A stretch of DNA of 64,000 nt from Micrasema longulum. Taxonomy: Eukaryota; Arthropoda; Insecta; Trichoptera; Brachycentridae. The position numbers and the translations under genes are program-made. A model generated the notes under the pieces. That model worked only from the letters and a program-made list of their open reading frames with translations, ran no database searches and had not been told where the DNA came from. Shown piece after piece: positions 31,010 through 40,289 of the stretch. Each line of letters begins with the position of its first letter. Position 1 is the first letter of the stretch. The stretch lies in NCBI GenBank assembly GCA_022494885.1, contig JAGVSM010002417.1:1-64000 (forward strand). The letters run 5' to 3'.

Positions 31010-31400
31010 GTCAAGTACAATGTAATAAGTTACAAGTTAAATCAATGTTTAAACTAGTCTTCCTTGTTACTAAATTATTATAATGATGAAATAACCTCTC
31101 TATATTAGTTTATATAAATTTGTATATGTGCTTTAAATTTATTTATTTTTCTTCATTCGAAAAGATATATTAAATTACACTTTTTGACAAGTAAATTACG
31201 AACTTTTGAATAACTTCTACTTTATCTTCTCAAACATGTTTTTATCAACTTAATTTTTAAACCTTTTTTTCATTTTTTTTGTTCTCTAATAACTGCTACC
31301 TACTCGTATTATTGTTTATAAAATGTTTTATGTATTATATAAGAAAATTTGTATTGTAAAAGCCCTATGGGCGTTTAGTGTATAAAAATAAAATAAAAAT
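31010..31400 (+). mobile_element. LINE 3' UTR with GCCC-TAT-GGGC hairpin
   Basis: The hairpin at 31362-31372 (GCCC/GGGC) is followed by 'GTTTAGTGTATAAAAATAAA' and an A-rich tail, resembling other LINE 3' termini here. It lies inside the outer hAT element, so it is probably a further nested insertion; its left boundary is uncertain. Confidence 0.5.
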
Positions 31401-31627
31401 TATTTTTTTTAAATTTACACCCCTTCTCCAGTATGTCCCAGCGGGGTCGGGTGGAATAATAACTTACAAGTTTATAATGGAATATTAAAAGGTGTATTAA
31501 TATTCAATTATTTTATATATGATTATTCTAAATGTGAATGAGTGGTATTATTCCCTCGTATTGCGGCCCGCCCAACAAAAACCAAAGTATTTTTGGCCGT
31601 TGACTTCAAAAAGGTTGAAGACCCTTG

Positions 31628-31965
31628 TACTAGAATATTAATTTTATTTTACACAATATAGATATTAACCAATAGCGTGTCCTTCGAAGCCAGGACCATT
31701 AATAAACCTTAAAAAAAACGCAGTTTTATCTGCTATCTTCAGACGTTAGGTATACAAATAAAATAATTTTTAGACACAGATTTTTTTTTCCGAGACTATT
31801 TCTCAAACAAAAAACAATTCGGTCCAGTTTTGAAGTGCGGAACACACGACAACAAAACCTTGATTTTGTCGATTTCAGCTAAGCATAATCAGTCCGACGT
31901 GCAGTTGTCTTTTTGGTACAACATCAGGGAGGCATTTGCGAGAGAATGACCGAAAAATAATATTC
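31628..31965 (+). repeat. Repeat X, right part of split copy
   Basis: 'ACACAATATAGATATTAACC', 'TTTATCTGCTATCTTCAGAC', 'TAAGCATAATCAGTCCGACG' and 'GGGAGGCATTTGCGAGAGA' align colinearly with the reverse complement of 35285-35660. The function is unknown; the inverted copy lies upstream of a LINE tail. Confidence 0.65.
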
Positions 31966-32659
31966 AAATAGGTGCCTATTCATTAAACTTCTCTGGCACC
32001 GCATATACTATAAGGATTCTGGGAAAACCACGTGTCTTTTAATAAATTATAGTTCTGTTTGTAAAATATGGTATGTTATGTAATGTTATTATTTTACATT
32101 TCACTTATAGAACTGTGTTCTTCATTTAAGCCGTATAGGGGAAAAAATGTTTTTTTCACACATATAAAATAACATATATATATTTTTTAGTATTGTTTGA
32201 AATGTTGAAAATTTTATTATATGCCTTATGAAGAGGTCAATAAATCAGAGCTATAGAAATATCGCAACTTCCATCCGTCACTCTCCATCAAATGGCTTGT
32301 GGGGTTCAATGAACCTATTTCTCTGCTGGTGTGACAGAGATGGATAGCTTGCTATCAACAACAAAGGCATTGGTATAAATTAGTCTCATGTGAATTTTCT
32401 GAGATGCTCGTGATGGCTGAAACAAAGATATTTAACCTTTTACGCCTAGTAACGTTTTGTTAAAAAAAAACGGGAAAAATAGCAATATTTTAGGTCCTTT
32501 ACAAAATTCATCAAAATTGCCGTATATTTTAAGGAAGATAAAGAACTTAGAGAAGGGATTATAAAAATTCATTTCACGAAAAACAAATTGATTACAGATC
32601 CGTTCCTAATGTTTAGTAATTTATCCGTTTACGAATTAATCACATGAAATATTTTATTG
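31966..32659. other. Nothing recognised
   Basis: AT-rich DNA; no coding or repeat structure found. Confidence 0.35.
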
Positions 32660-32901
32660 TATTCATCATCATCCGCACCCGATGGTGCATAAAGCACTGT
32701 ATAAGAGCACTAAATGTAGCGTATCTTAATCATTTTTATTACATGAAGGTAATATAAGAAGAGGCGGAGGCTACAGCAGCTCAAGAACAATAAAATATTG
32801 CAGTGTAAAAACACCTTTAAAAATATATTTCACGTCGGCCCTGCCAGGAATCGAAATTTAGACCTCAAGCATGGTAGATAAATGCTCTTACCACTACACT
32901 A
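32660..32901 (-). mobile_element. SINE-B, interrupted near its head
   Basis: On minus it has body 'TGCACCATCGGGTGCGGATG' (inverted tail side) through 'GATTCCTGGCAGGGCCGACG', with a degraded B box and head words to about 32901. The expected 'GGCCTCGTGGTG' start is missing where the foldback element begins. Confidence 0.7.
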
Positions 32902-33032
32902 ATACCCGTATGCAGAGACAAACCTTAAGGTGAGGAAAGTATATTCTATTGTCGTCACCTTCGGGTTATTCTCTGCATTTGAAATTAGAATGTACTTTCC
33001 TCACCTTAAGTTTTGTCTCTGCATACGGGTAT
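32902..33032. mobile_element. 131-bp foldback with near-identical 47-bp arms
   Basis: The left arm 32902-32948 (ATACCCGTATGCAGAGACAA...) and right arm 32986-33032 (...CTCTGCATACGGGTAT) differ at only two positions over 47 bp. A 37-bp loop contains 'GTCACCTTCGGGTTATTC'. TA dinucleotides flank the CCCG...CGGG core (32903-32904 and 33030-33031), consistent with a Tc1/mariner-type MITE, but a longer TIR is equally possible. Recent by arm identity. Confidence 0.78.
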
Positions 33033-33069
33033 ATGAGTCCTACATGATTTTTACCTGAAATTAGTTCCC

Positions 33070-33260
33070 GACTAGCTTAACGGGTTTCCTTTAGCGATGG
33101 GCTCTACTCTGAAGTCTTCCAATCGGAACTCTTTGCTATTTTCGCCTGAGCACATAAATTTGCGCCGACAATATAAAAACAAAATATTTTTTATTCTCTC
33201 TGACAGTCAGGCAGCTTTAAAAGCCCTGATTTCAGTAGAGATCGATTTCAAATTAACCCT
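33070..33260 (+). pseudogene. RNase H domain remnant of a LINE
   Basis: 'YSEVFQSELFAIF' (about 33105-33145) and, one frame over, 'NKIFFILSDSQAALKALIS' (about 33178-33235). The glutamate of 'ELFAI' and the aspartate of 'SDSQAALKAL' are the second and third catalytic positions of RNase H1-type domains as found in I/R1/Loa-type LINEs. Stops occur between the blocks. The remainder of such an element is not present here. Confidence 0.6.
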
Positions 33261-33339
33261 TCATTTCAAATAAATATAAAGTGACAAATGGAAGGGTTGA
33301 CGAAGTATAGAAGTTAAAGCATAGATAAATTCGTGAATA

Positions 33340-33400
33340 TTAAACATTGTGTAGTCACTTAAACCAGCCAATGACAGCTAATACTTGATAATTTAGTTTT
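33340..33400 (-). mobile_element. Foldback family G fragment
   Basis: 'CACTTAAACCAGCCAATGAC' followed by 'AGCTAATAC' matches the arm core. Confidence 0.5.
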
Positions 33401-33479
33401 TTTACCGACATTTTCTTGATGGAACTGTATTTTAATTATAATAATAAAAAATAAAAAATTACTTTAAAAAAAAAATATT

Positions 33480-34085
33480 TTTTTTGTATAATTTTTTTAT
33501 TTAAATAATATAATTATACATTTTAACATTAAAAAAAATCAATTGTTATAATTTTACTAAAACTAAAATCCTACCAAGCCACTTTCTGTAGCTTGTTGAT
33601 GGAGATTATATTTATACTAACTTATATAATATTATTTACATTTACAAAAACAATGAATAACAGATATAAATTAACTGAAGATCAGAATAAACATGTATAT
33701 ACAAATAATAATGTGTAAATTTATATTTTAATTTCAAGAAAATATATGAAAAATTTCAATATTTACACATAAGCTACTATTCATATATAAACTTTTGATC
33801 AAATAGCCACTCTCTTATTTTGCTCTTGTTAAAATGTGAGTTAAATTTAAGTTCTTTCGGCAATAAATTAAAAATGCTAGGCACTAAATATTTGTAATAA
33901 AAGTGGAATAAAACTATATACGTATTTGTATTATTATGACAGCTAATACACTCTGTACGCCTTAACTTTTATATTATCTTCAACATTTTAAAAATAAATA
34001 TATCCAAAGGATCATCGATAATTTTTCCAGTTTTATAGTTTTCAAGAATCTCAATCTATATTTGATTAAATACACTTTGAAAAAA
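33480..34085 (-). pseudogene. Probable decayed LINE C-terminus and 3' UTR
   Basis: One minus-strand frame (about 33895-33795) reads 'LLPKELKFNSHFNKSKIREW', similar in position and composition to the terminal 'LPxxlKxxxxxxxFKxxlkxwL' of LINE RT proteins. T-rich DNA (A-rich on minus) to about 33480 may be the tail. Evidence is weak and based on one block. Confidence 0.4.
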
Positions 34086-34089
34086 GAAC

Positions 34090-34240
34090 ATCATCGTCTG
34101 AAATAGTAATTTTTTATTGAAATGTAACACTAAAATATTTTAGATTGATGATAAAAGTCTTGAAATTGTGTCTTAGTTTAGGTCTCCTGAACATTTAAAA
34201 ATTACATATGGTCCTTTCTGCCATTTGACTTCAGATATAT
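34090..34240 (-). repeat. Member of a two-copy repeat (partner 48640-48790)
   Basis: The reverse complement 'ATGGCAGAAAGGACCATATG', 'AAATGTTCAGGAGACCTAAA', 'AATTTCAAGACTTTTATC' and 'AAAATATTTTAGTGTT' aligns to 48672-48775. Class unknown. Confidence 0.5.
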
Positions 34241-34429
34241 ATATTTATATAAATATAGTAAAATAACCGGTCTCTGGATCAGTCGTTTTTAATTTACATA
34301 TAAAAAAATCTCAAAATGTTTTATGCCGTAGACTAGTACGCCAACGTGTTAACCTTTTCCATTTTGTTCAAAATAATAGCAACGATTCAAATTTAAAAAA
34401 ATATATATAATGTAGTCATGGATGCTACA

Positions 34430-34660
34430 TTTATCTGCATAAAGTCCAGGGGTCTTCAATTGTTTAATTACGTAAAATACCAAAAATAAGTCATAAAAAA
34501 ACAACGTAAAAATGTAATTAAAAATTATTTCATATTTTTTTAATTTATGAAACGAACGTTAAACTGTGAAGAATAAGTAGTGATCACTTAATCCATTCAA
34601 TGACAGACCACACACTTCGAAAATATCTCTACCACGCAAATAAAAAGTTAGACATTTCAT
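34430..34660. other. hAT-like end word and family G fragment
   Basis: CCAGGGGTCTTCAATTG (34447-34463) resembles a hAT TIR, but no matching right end is visible. 'TGATCACTTAATCCATTCAA' then 'TGACAGACCACACA' (34571-34605) is a diverged family G arm. Confidence 0.4.
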
Positions 34661-34689
34661 TCACAATAGCCGCATACTGTAGACCGTAT

Positions 34690-35260
34690 GTTTATTAAAA
34701 GGATATTTTATTTTATTTTATTAACATAAACGGCAAATCTGCCTTTTACAAACTTTTATAAAATCAACATATTTGGCTAAATATATATACATGTTTTTTT
34801 AAACATGAATTTCCTTATACCCAAGATTTATAAAAAAAAATTTAACCAAAAATTATACAAGATTTATATTTTAAAAATTACCCTAAAAACTATACAGCAT
34901 ATTCAGAAGAATGTTTAAATAATAAAACATTCTACAGTAAAACAACAAGAAAATCATAAGTACTGTTTCACACAGCTAGGCAAAGTGAACAAAAAATGTA
35001 AATATATATATTATGAAATGCATGAATAAATAAATAAAATTATCATTCACCATCTTTGAAAAAGTTCAAAAGGTTTGTTCTATAGGAACAATACCCTACA
35101 CTAAATATATCAGATACGTGGGAATAACTATTGCCGAGTTCATGAAGTCTATTTACTAGGGCATTACAAGTATACACTGTCCGTGAGTTGTTGCTACAAA
35201 ACATTGGCACCTGTCTAGTCATTCTTCCAGGCACCCTGAAGTTGATGAGAGATAATATCC
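34690..35260 (-). pseudogene. LINE C-terminus with complete 3' end
   Basis: Minus frame from about 35255: 'INFRVPGRMTRQVPMFCSNN', 'SRTVYTCNALVNRLHELGNS', then 'VSDIFSVGYCSYRTNLLNFF' and the stop at 35043. The 3' UTR continues left to a GGCA-GATT-TGCC hairpin (about 34735-34746) and an A-rich AATAAAATAAAATAAAAT tail ending near 34700. The motif '(N)FRVPxRxTR' is the standard Jockey/CR1 C-terminal signature. A piece of the same family lies at 13541-13625. Confidence 0.72.
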
Positions 35261-35284
35261 ACGGTCGATGGGAATTTTGAACAT

Positions 35285-35760
35285 TGTATTTTTCTGACGC
35301 TCTCTCGCTAATGCCTCCCCGATACTGTGCAAGAAGACAACCGCACGTTGCCGTCGGACTGATTATGCCTAACTTAAATCGACAACATTGACGTTTCGTT
35401 GTCTCTTTTACTTTACCCTTAAACTAAAGCGATTTGATGTTTTTTTTAAAGAAAAAGTATTAAAGTTATTTTTTCTGTGTCGGCACTTTTTGCGTTTTAC
35501 AAACATAGTAATCATTATTCTATATCGTACGTCCGAAGACAACAGATAAACTGAGCGCTTTTAAGGGTTTTCGGATGATTCTAGTTCCCATAGTAAACAA
35601 AAACAAAACAACAAAGACATACCAATAGTTAATATCTTTAGTGTGTAAAAAAATCACTGCTCTAGTGCCATAATCTGGGGAGATAATACGGGAATACGTT
35701 TGTATAAAGAAAAGTCAGACAGCGATTCCCCTTAATCAATATAAACCGACAGCAGACTTG
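35285..35760 (-). repeat. Repeat X, uninterrupted inverted copy (empty site for the hAT)
   Basis: The reverse complement aligns with 29085-29176 and 31628-31965 and reads straight through GGCACTAGAGCAG at the place where the other copy holds the 2.45-kb hAT. It sits immediately upstream, in transcription sense, of the LINE C-terminus at 34690-35260. Confidence 0.7.
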
Positions 35761-35925
35761 TTCGTTTAAAATAACAGTAGACTTGTTAATTTATTATACT
35801 AGTGGACTTGTTTAAAAGATAAATTATAAGAACTTTGCGAAATACGATTTTTAAAAAATAACAACCGTAGATTTTTTCATTTATAATAAACGTACATACT
35901 ATGGTAAGCTTGTTCATTATTTTGT

Positions 35926-36192
35926 CGGCCTCGTGGTGTAGTGGTCAGCGCGTGTACCTAGCATGCAAGAGGTCTCGGGTTCGATTTCCGACAGGGAAAA
36001 CATGAAATATTTATTTTAAAATGTGTTTTTACACTAGAGTATTGCATAGTACCTGGACTGGTACCTGAAGCGTATTTTACCTTCATTAAAAAATATATAT
36101 AAAATAAAAAAAAAAATTAAGATACACTACGATTGGTGTATCAATGCAGTGCTTTATGCGCCATTAGGTGCGGAAAGGGAATGATGATGATG
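35926..36192 (+). mobile_element. SINE-B, full head, A/T insertion in body
   Basis: Head GTCGGCCTCGTGGTGTAGTG, B box GGTTCGATTTCC, body with an AT-rich expansion (about 36088-36118), then 'GTGCGGAAAGGGAATGATGA' tail. The anticodon-like loop reads CTAGCAT here versus CTACCAT in most copies. Confidence 0.8.
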
Positions 36193-36199
36193 TTCATTT

Positions 36200-36465
36200 G
36201 TCAAAGATCGTGTAAAATATATGTTATTAATTTTTATTTTATTGAATTTTATTGTATTAAATATTTTTTTCCTAAAACATGTGGATTAAAAAAAATATTT
36301 TGTACTTAATTCTATTGAATTTTATACACATATAATAAAAAAGTACTTTGTCAAAAAAACTTGTTAAATGTATTCCTCGGCACGGGATTTCCCAGCGAGG
36401 AATATATTATAACCTAATAATGTATATATTTCTCAATGAAATATTTAAAAAATAAATAGTAGACA
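36200..36465 (+). mobile_element. LINE 3' UTR with long stem-loop
   Basis: TATTCCTCG (about 36370-36378) pairs perfectly with CGAGGAATA (about 36395-36403), enclosing GGG-ATTT-CCC. T/A-rich sequence precedes it and an AAAAAATAAATAG tail follows. Interpreted as a LINE 3' end by analogy with other copies. Confidence 0.5.
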
Positions 36466-36469
36466 GTTG

Positions 36470-36800
36470 ATGGGTTCATTTGCGCAGCGGGTGTTGACCA
36501 TAGAATAGGTGTGGGATGAATGAAATCCAGATCGGAAACAGGGATCTTTTGTGACTCAAAAATACCTACAAAACAAAAGGAAAAGTGGCTTTATCAGAGT
36601 GTTAGACCGGTGATTATGTATGGCTCCGAATGTCGGACTATGTTTAAGTCATACTCCAGGCATCTTGAAACAGCAGAAATGCGAATGCTCAGGTGGCTGG
36701 CAGGAGTATCATTAAAAGATAAAATTAATAGATCAAGAGAGACAGTTGAAATGATACAGGCACATAAGACGGAGACCACAAGACCATTCCGTAAATAACG
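36470..36800 (+). pseudogene. RTE-like LINE RT C-terminal remnant
   Basis: The frame 36520-36798 reads 'GIFCDSKIPTKQKEKWLYQS', 'VRPVIMYGSECRTMFKSYSR', then 'HLETAEMRMLRWLAGVSLKD'. This is the 'KiPxklKxkxyxtvvRPaxlYGsEcW, xxxtaEmrMLRWm.GvtxxDk' block of RTE/L1-like RT. It ends at a stop soon after, without the 'RWyGHv' continuation. Confidence 0.75.
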
Positions 36801-36844
36801 CGATGTCTATTATGAATTTTCCCCGACAGTTACCCAGGGGAAGA

Positions 36845-37135
36845 ACAAAAAACTACTAATATGCATTTTTAAAATACTTAATACTATGAAAGATATCCCG
36901 TCTCTGTTGTAATCAATTTCTTTTAATATTCCTAACCGTGTCACCAGAAGTCAAAATTTGTTATTTATTAAATCTTCAAAGAGCAACTTTTGGTTTTATG
37001 CCCCAATGTCCAGAATGTGTAGATTATTATATTTGTTGTACAACTTGGAGTTCTTTGGGGTAGATTTTTGTGTTTTCCGTAGATCTCTTCCCCATTAACA
37101 CAGTGTGGGATGAAACGGTTCTTTAAGAAATCTTT
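36845..37135 (+). pseudogene. Jockey-like LINE RT C-terminal remnant
   Basis: 'SFNIPNRVTRSQNLLFIKSS' followed by 'KSNFWFYAPMSRMCRLLYLL' and 'FGVDFCVFRRSL' (about 36915-37095), the usual 'FxVPxRxTRxxxlFxixxxxxNyxxxsPxxRmxxxxN....DxF..s' end of Jockey/CR1-type RT. Stops interrupt it. Confidence 0.65.
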
Positions 37136-37785
37136 TTAAAAAAATAAACATTATGACGGTATTAGTCAGTGTATTTATGAGAAAATTATATTTGTGCGTA
37201 ATAATATATCTCTCTTTCAAAAAAAAGCAACAAACATAATCACAATACGAGAAGTAAAGACAAATTGGTAATCCCGAAATTTATTTTAAAGGACTCTCTA
37301 AGGGGAGAAATCCAGTATTTTGTCTACAAATATTTGGACCAACACAAAACATTGTAATATGTATGTTATAAATATGCATGAATCTGTATGTCTGGGAAAA
37401 CATGCATTAAACGTAGTTATGCAGAAAGCAGCCAGTCATAGAAAAGTAAAACTGAGATAATAGCACTTTTGTAAAAATAATAAATAATTCAATCTACACA
37501 ACAGTTTGAATATTTTTGACTTTGACAAATGTTAAACAATAAATACATTTTTTTTATATTACAAACAAGAATCTAACCATTATTTTACCAGTTTTAGTGA
37601 TTTTTAAAGTACCGTAAGATTTTTATAGTCCTATGGGTGTTTTTTGCAAATGGAGAAATGCCGTTTTTATGATCAACGCTATTTTCAGAAGGTGATTATT
37701 AAAGTTTTTTGTATAAAAGCGGACTGTTTGTCTTTGACAAAATGTAGAATCGACCTTATGGCATCCGATAACATTAATATCTCAT

Positions 37786-38300
37786 GCTGTAATAACTTAT
37801 TTCAACACATAAGTTATTAATTAAAAAAATACTTGGTACACTTCCACTTATTTATTTTGACCAATTAGCGCTTTCACCCTCTAATGGGCATCTTCAGACT
37901 GGTGAATATTATACAGTGTAAGGGTAATTTATATAAAACTAAATATTATCTTAAGTGTAGGTACATTTCAAAATCAGTTGAAAAAGATACAATACGCAAT
38001 ATTGCAATGGAACAGAGTGAGACAAATTATTGAAACATGTGTTGGCGGTGTACTTTAAGAGAATATTATATTATATAAAAAATAATTATTTTTTTACTAC
38101 AATTTACAGGGTCCAACTAAGGAGGCCACCAGTCTGAATATGCCCATTAGAGGGTGTAAGTGCTAATTGGTCAAAATAAATAACTGGAAGTGTACCAAGT
38201 ATTTTTTAAATTAATAAATTATTTGTAAATATAAGTTATTACATTATAACAATGGAATTCCATCAAGAATTGTCAACAAATAATTTAAATGAAAAAAATA
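37786..38300. mobile_element. 515-bp foldback element with hammerhead-like motif, nested in family F
   Basis: It is flanked by ATATCTCAT (37777-37785) and ATATCTTAT (38301-38309), a 9-bp near-identical duplication; the sister family F copy has this site once. Arms at about 37792-37906 and 38128-38245 are inverted over ~113 bp ('ATACTTGGTACACTTCCA' pairs with 'TGGAAGTGTACCAAGTAT'). The spacer of ~220 bp has no ORF. The left arm on minus carries a hammerhead-like core. Class unknown; Penelope-like or retrozyme-like origin is inference. Confidence 0.75.
37860..37903 (-). ncRNA. Hammerhead-ribozyme-like motif
   Basis: The minus strand reads stem I ACCAGU, core CUGAAGA, one unpaired U, stem II GCCC-AUUAGA-GGGU, core GAAA, then GCGC, UA, and stem I AUUGGU. 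All six stem I positions pair (one G-U). Core CUGANGA...GAAA and the U-H cleavage pair (UA) are intact. Stem III would be AGCGCU, a palindrome with no loop, so pairing is possible only between two molecules, as proposed for minimal hammerheads of Penelope-like elements and retrozymes. The extra U after CUGANGA is not standard. The other arm (38128-38171) keeps the stems but has lost core bases (CTGAATA, GTAA). Activity is untested. Confidence 0.45.
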
Positions 38301-38359
38301 ATATCTTATTTTTTCAATACTGTGGACTGGCTGCTTTCTGCGACTACGTTAAATTATTA

Positions 38360-38759
38360 TTAAGTTTAGGGCAGAATCAAGTCACGGGCACTAGTTACAG
38401 TAATAACTACGTAATTATGACTAGCAAAGCCTAGCAATAACACGTAAAATACATACTACCTACATTTTAATTCGCGAGCTTTAGCTATATTGCAATTAAC
38501 AAGGTTTGACTGGAGTCAGAAATTAAATGTTAATATCATAAAAACGATGTTTTAATTCTAACTGGACTCCCACTGCTGACAGCAGTTCATGTCTGAACTG
38601 CGGAACGCGGACCTGACGCGAGGGTATGCATAAGAGTTGACAGCCGACAGAGGTGTGAAGGTTGTTTAAAGACGCTATTTGCTCCACCTATAGAACCTAA
38701 ATGGAATGTAGCACATTTGTTATTACTACTGTAATAATTAGATGATTTTCCATCATGAA
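38360..38759. other. No gene; GC-richer patch with perfect hairpin
   Basis: GCAGTTCA (38582-38589), loop TGTC, TGAACTGC (38594-38601) is a perfect 8-bp hairpin in a GC-richer patch (38560-38700). I cannot assign it. Confidence 0.35.
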
Positions 38760-38967
38760 ACCCTTATCTGCACCTAATGCCGCACAGGACACGGCGTTGC
38801 TAAAGTGAGAATTCAGCAAATCTCGATCGCATGTCACAGGAAGTTAAGATGATGATTGTAATTTATATCAACAAATATTTCATGTCAATCCATTCAGGAT
38901 CATCAAATCAAACCCAGGACTTCGAGCTCGGTAGGCGAACGCGCCAGCCATTACACTACGAGGAAGA
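38760..38967 (-). mobile_element. SINE-B, diverged
   Basis: On minus: head words 'CCTCGTAGTGTAATGGCTGG', 'GCGCGTTCGCCTACCGAGCT', a degenerate B box 'GGTTTGATT', and a body that ends near 'GGTGCAGATAAGGG'. More mutated than the other copies. Confidence 0.65.
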
Positions 38968-39064
38968 TTTATCTCCCCTCGGTTTTATTTTTCATTAATT
39001 TTACCTGAGAACAGACATCGAGAAAAAAACACTAATTCAGTATTCTAGTTCTATTTTACACTCA

Positions 39065-39330
39065 AAACTGTTTTTTTTATTTTTTATTTTATTTATTGGG
39101 GATATCAACAGTAATACATGTAATACAAATATAACAAATAACATATACAGAGAATAAAACCAATGACAGATATCCACAGAAATACATTAAATACACGTAC
39201 AATACATACTAGTGTGTTTGTGTGAGTGTAAGTGAGTGAGAGGGTGGGTGTGTGGGTGTTATATTGGAAAGAGGGTGTCAGGTATCGAAAATATAAATAT
39301 ATATAAAATATTAAGAAATAGAGATAAAAT
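39065..39330 (-). mobile_element. LINE-like 3' UTR with GT-rich tract
   Basis: On minus it ends with an A-rich tail (T-rich on plus at 39070-39100). A GTGTG/GAGTG-rich tract lies at about 39210-39260, comparable in place to the GT-rich part at 9060-9125 of another LINE 3' UTR. Confidence 0.45.
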
Positions 39331-39855
39331 TTAATAAAATAAAATAAAACTTTATTATTGAAACTAAGTATAAGACAAAAAAGAATGTTTTAAGACGCGC
39401 ATTTTAAATGTTATTTTTTTACAATCAAATGGATCAATAAGGGGAAAGTTCAAATTATATTCACTAGCAAAACGTATAAGTGGAGAGTTCTGGGCATAGT
39501 TCGTACGAACTGCTGGCACATGAAATAGAGAGCTCGACGTGTGACGGGTGCGGTAGCCGGGGACATTTAATGATAACTCCGACAAAAGAGCCGGACTATC
39601 AAGGCGTCCACTGAGTATGTCATGAAGCACCCCCATGTCCAACAGTAGACGGCGATCTTCTAAAGTAAGCAAGTGGTGTTTTTTGCAGGAAGACATATAA
39701 TTGAGATCGGTATACCTGCATCTCCAGTTAAGATGTCTAAGAAATGTCCATTGAATTTTCTCAAACTTTTCTTTATGTGTGACATATTGTGGAGACCAAA
39801 CAGAAGAGGCATACTCGAGCAAACTGCGAACATGAGCAAAGTAGACCATTTTAAT
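39331..39855 (-). pseudogene. Jockey-like LINE RT C-terminus, open for 161 codons
   Basis: The minus frame 39849-39364 reads 'VRSLLEYASSVWSPQYVTHK', 'EKFEKIQWTFLRHLNWRC', 'LLTLEDRRLLLDMGVLHDIL', 'VPGYRTRHTSSSLFHVPAVR', 'TNYAQNSPLIRFASEYN', then 'DPFDCKKITFKMRVLKHSF' and stop. It is a textbook Jockey/CR1 C-terminal domain downstream of the RT palm. An AATAAAATAAAATAAA tail follows on minus (39330-39350). No stop within the frame makes it one of the younger truncated copies. Confidence 0.8.
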
Positions 39856-40289
39856 TTTAATACGCCAACAATTTTTATACGCCAGGATGCCGACGGTTAT
39901 TAATTATACAGAATTATTTTTAAAATTTAGAAAATTATTCATTTTCAGGGTGTTTCACACGAACAATAATACCTATTTAGAGATTCTTTCCGTTTTTGAA
40001 ATATTTTTTTGCGTTCTTAATATATTTATTTTAATATTTTTTTTACTTATTTTACTTTTTTTTTATTTTTATTACTATTTTTATTTTTTTAGATACTTAT
40101 TTTACGACACGAGTGCCTTTTACAATATAAAATATATTATTATGAGTTCAGTTATACAAAATAAAAACAATACCAAAACATGGATATTTAAAAAGAAAAA
40201 AAAAGAATAATTATGCCCAAATTTATTTAATATTTTGGCTTTTTAATAAGAAATAACCATGCAGAAAATTGCGAATCATGTTTGAGTAC
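39856..40289. other. No gene; T-rich tract
   Basis: A long T-rich tract at about 39985-40100. The open frame 39887-40210 is a low-complexity product of that tract and is not called. Confidence 0.4.

Larger units (their letters stand above)
29177..31627 (+). mobile_element. hAT DNA transposon, degenerate, with 8-bp target duplication
   Basis: The left TIR CAGAGGTCTTCAACC (29177-29191) mirrors the right end GGTTGAAGACCCTTG (31613-31627). Flanking 8-mers CACTAGAA (29169-29176) and TACTAGAA (31628-31635) are the target duplication, differing at one base. Internally there is hAT transposase coding sequence and, near the right end, the GCGGCCCGCC word common in hAT termini. It is split again by the element at 29724-30701. 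A LINE-like 3' hairpin with A-rich tail sits at about 31340-31400. The uninterrupted target exists at 35666-35675. Confidence 0.85.
37408..38353 (+). mobile_element. Family F TIR element, interrupted
   Basis: The left end ACGTAGTTATGCAGAAAGCA and the right end read inward, ACGTAGTCGCAGAAAGCAGC, are TIRs of about 28 bp. The interior aligns with 51708-52143 ('CTGAGATAATAGCAC', 'AAATGGAGAAATGCCGTTTT', 'ATTTTCAGAAGGTGATTA', 'CCGATAACATTAATATCT') apart from a 515-bp insertion at 37786-38300. No coding capacity. Confidence 0.75.

Noticed and set aside
34447..34463. Complete hAT element starting CCAGGGGTCTTCAA
   Set aside because: No matching right end or 8-bp duplication could be found nearby.
35930..36000. 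Functional tRNA (anticodon-like AGC in SINE-B head)
   Set aside because: The anticodon-like loop varies among copies and the head runs into the SINE body without a 3' acceptor strand.
39887..40210. 107-codon frame as a gene
   Set aside because: Low-complexity product of a long T-rich tract.
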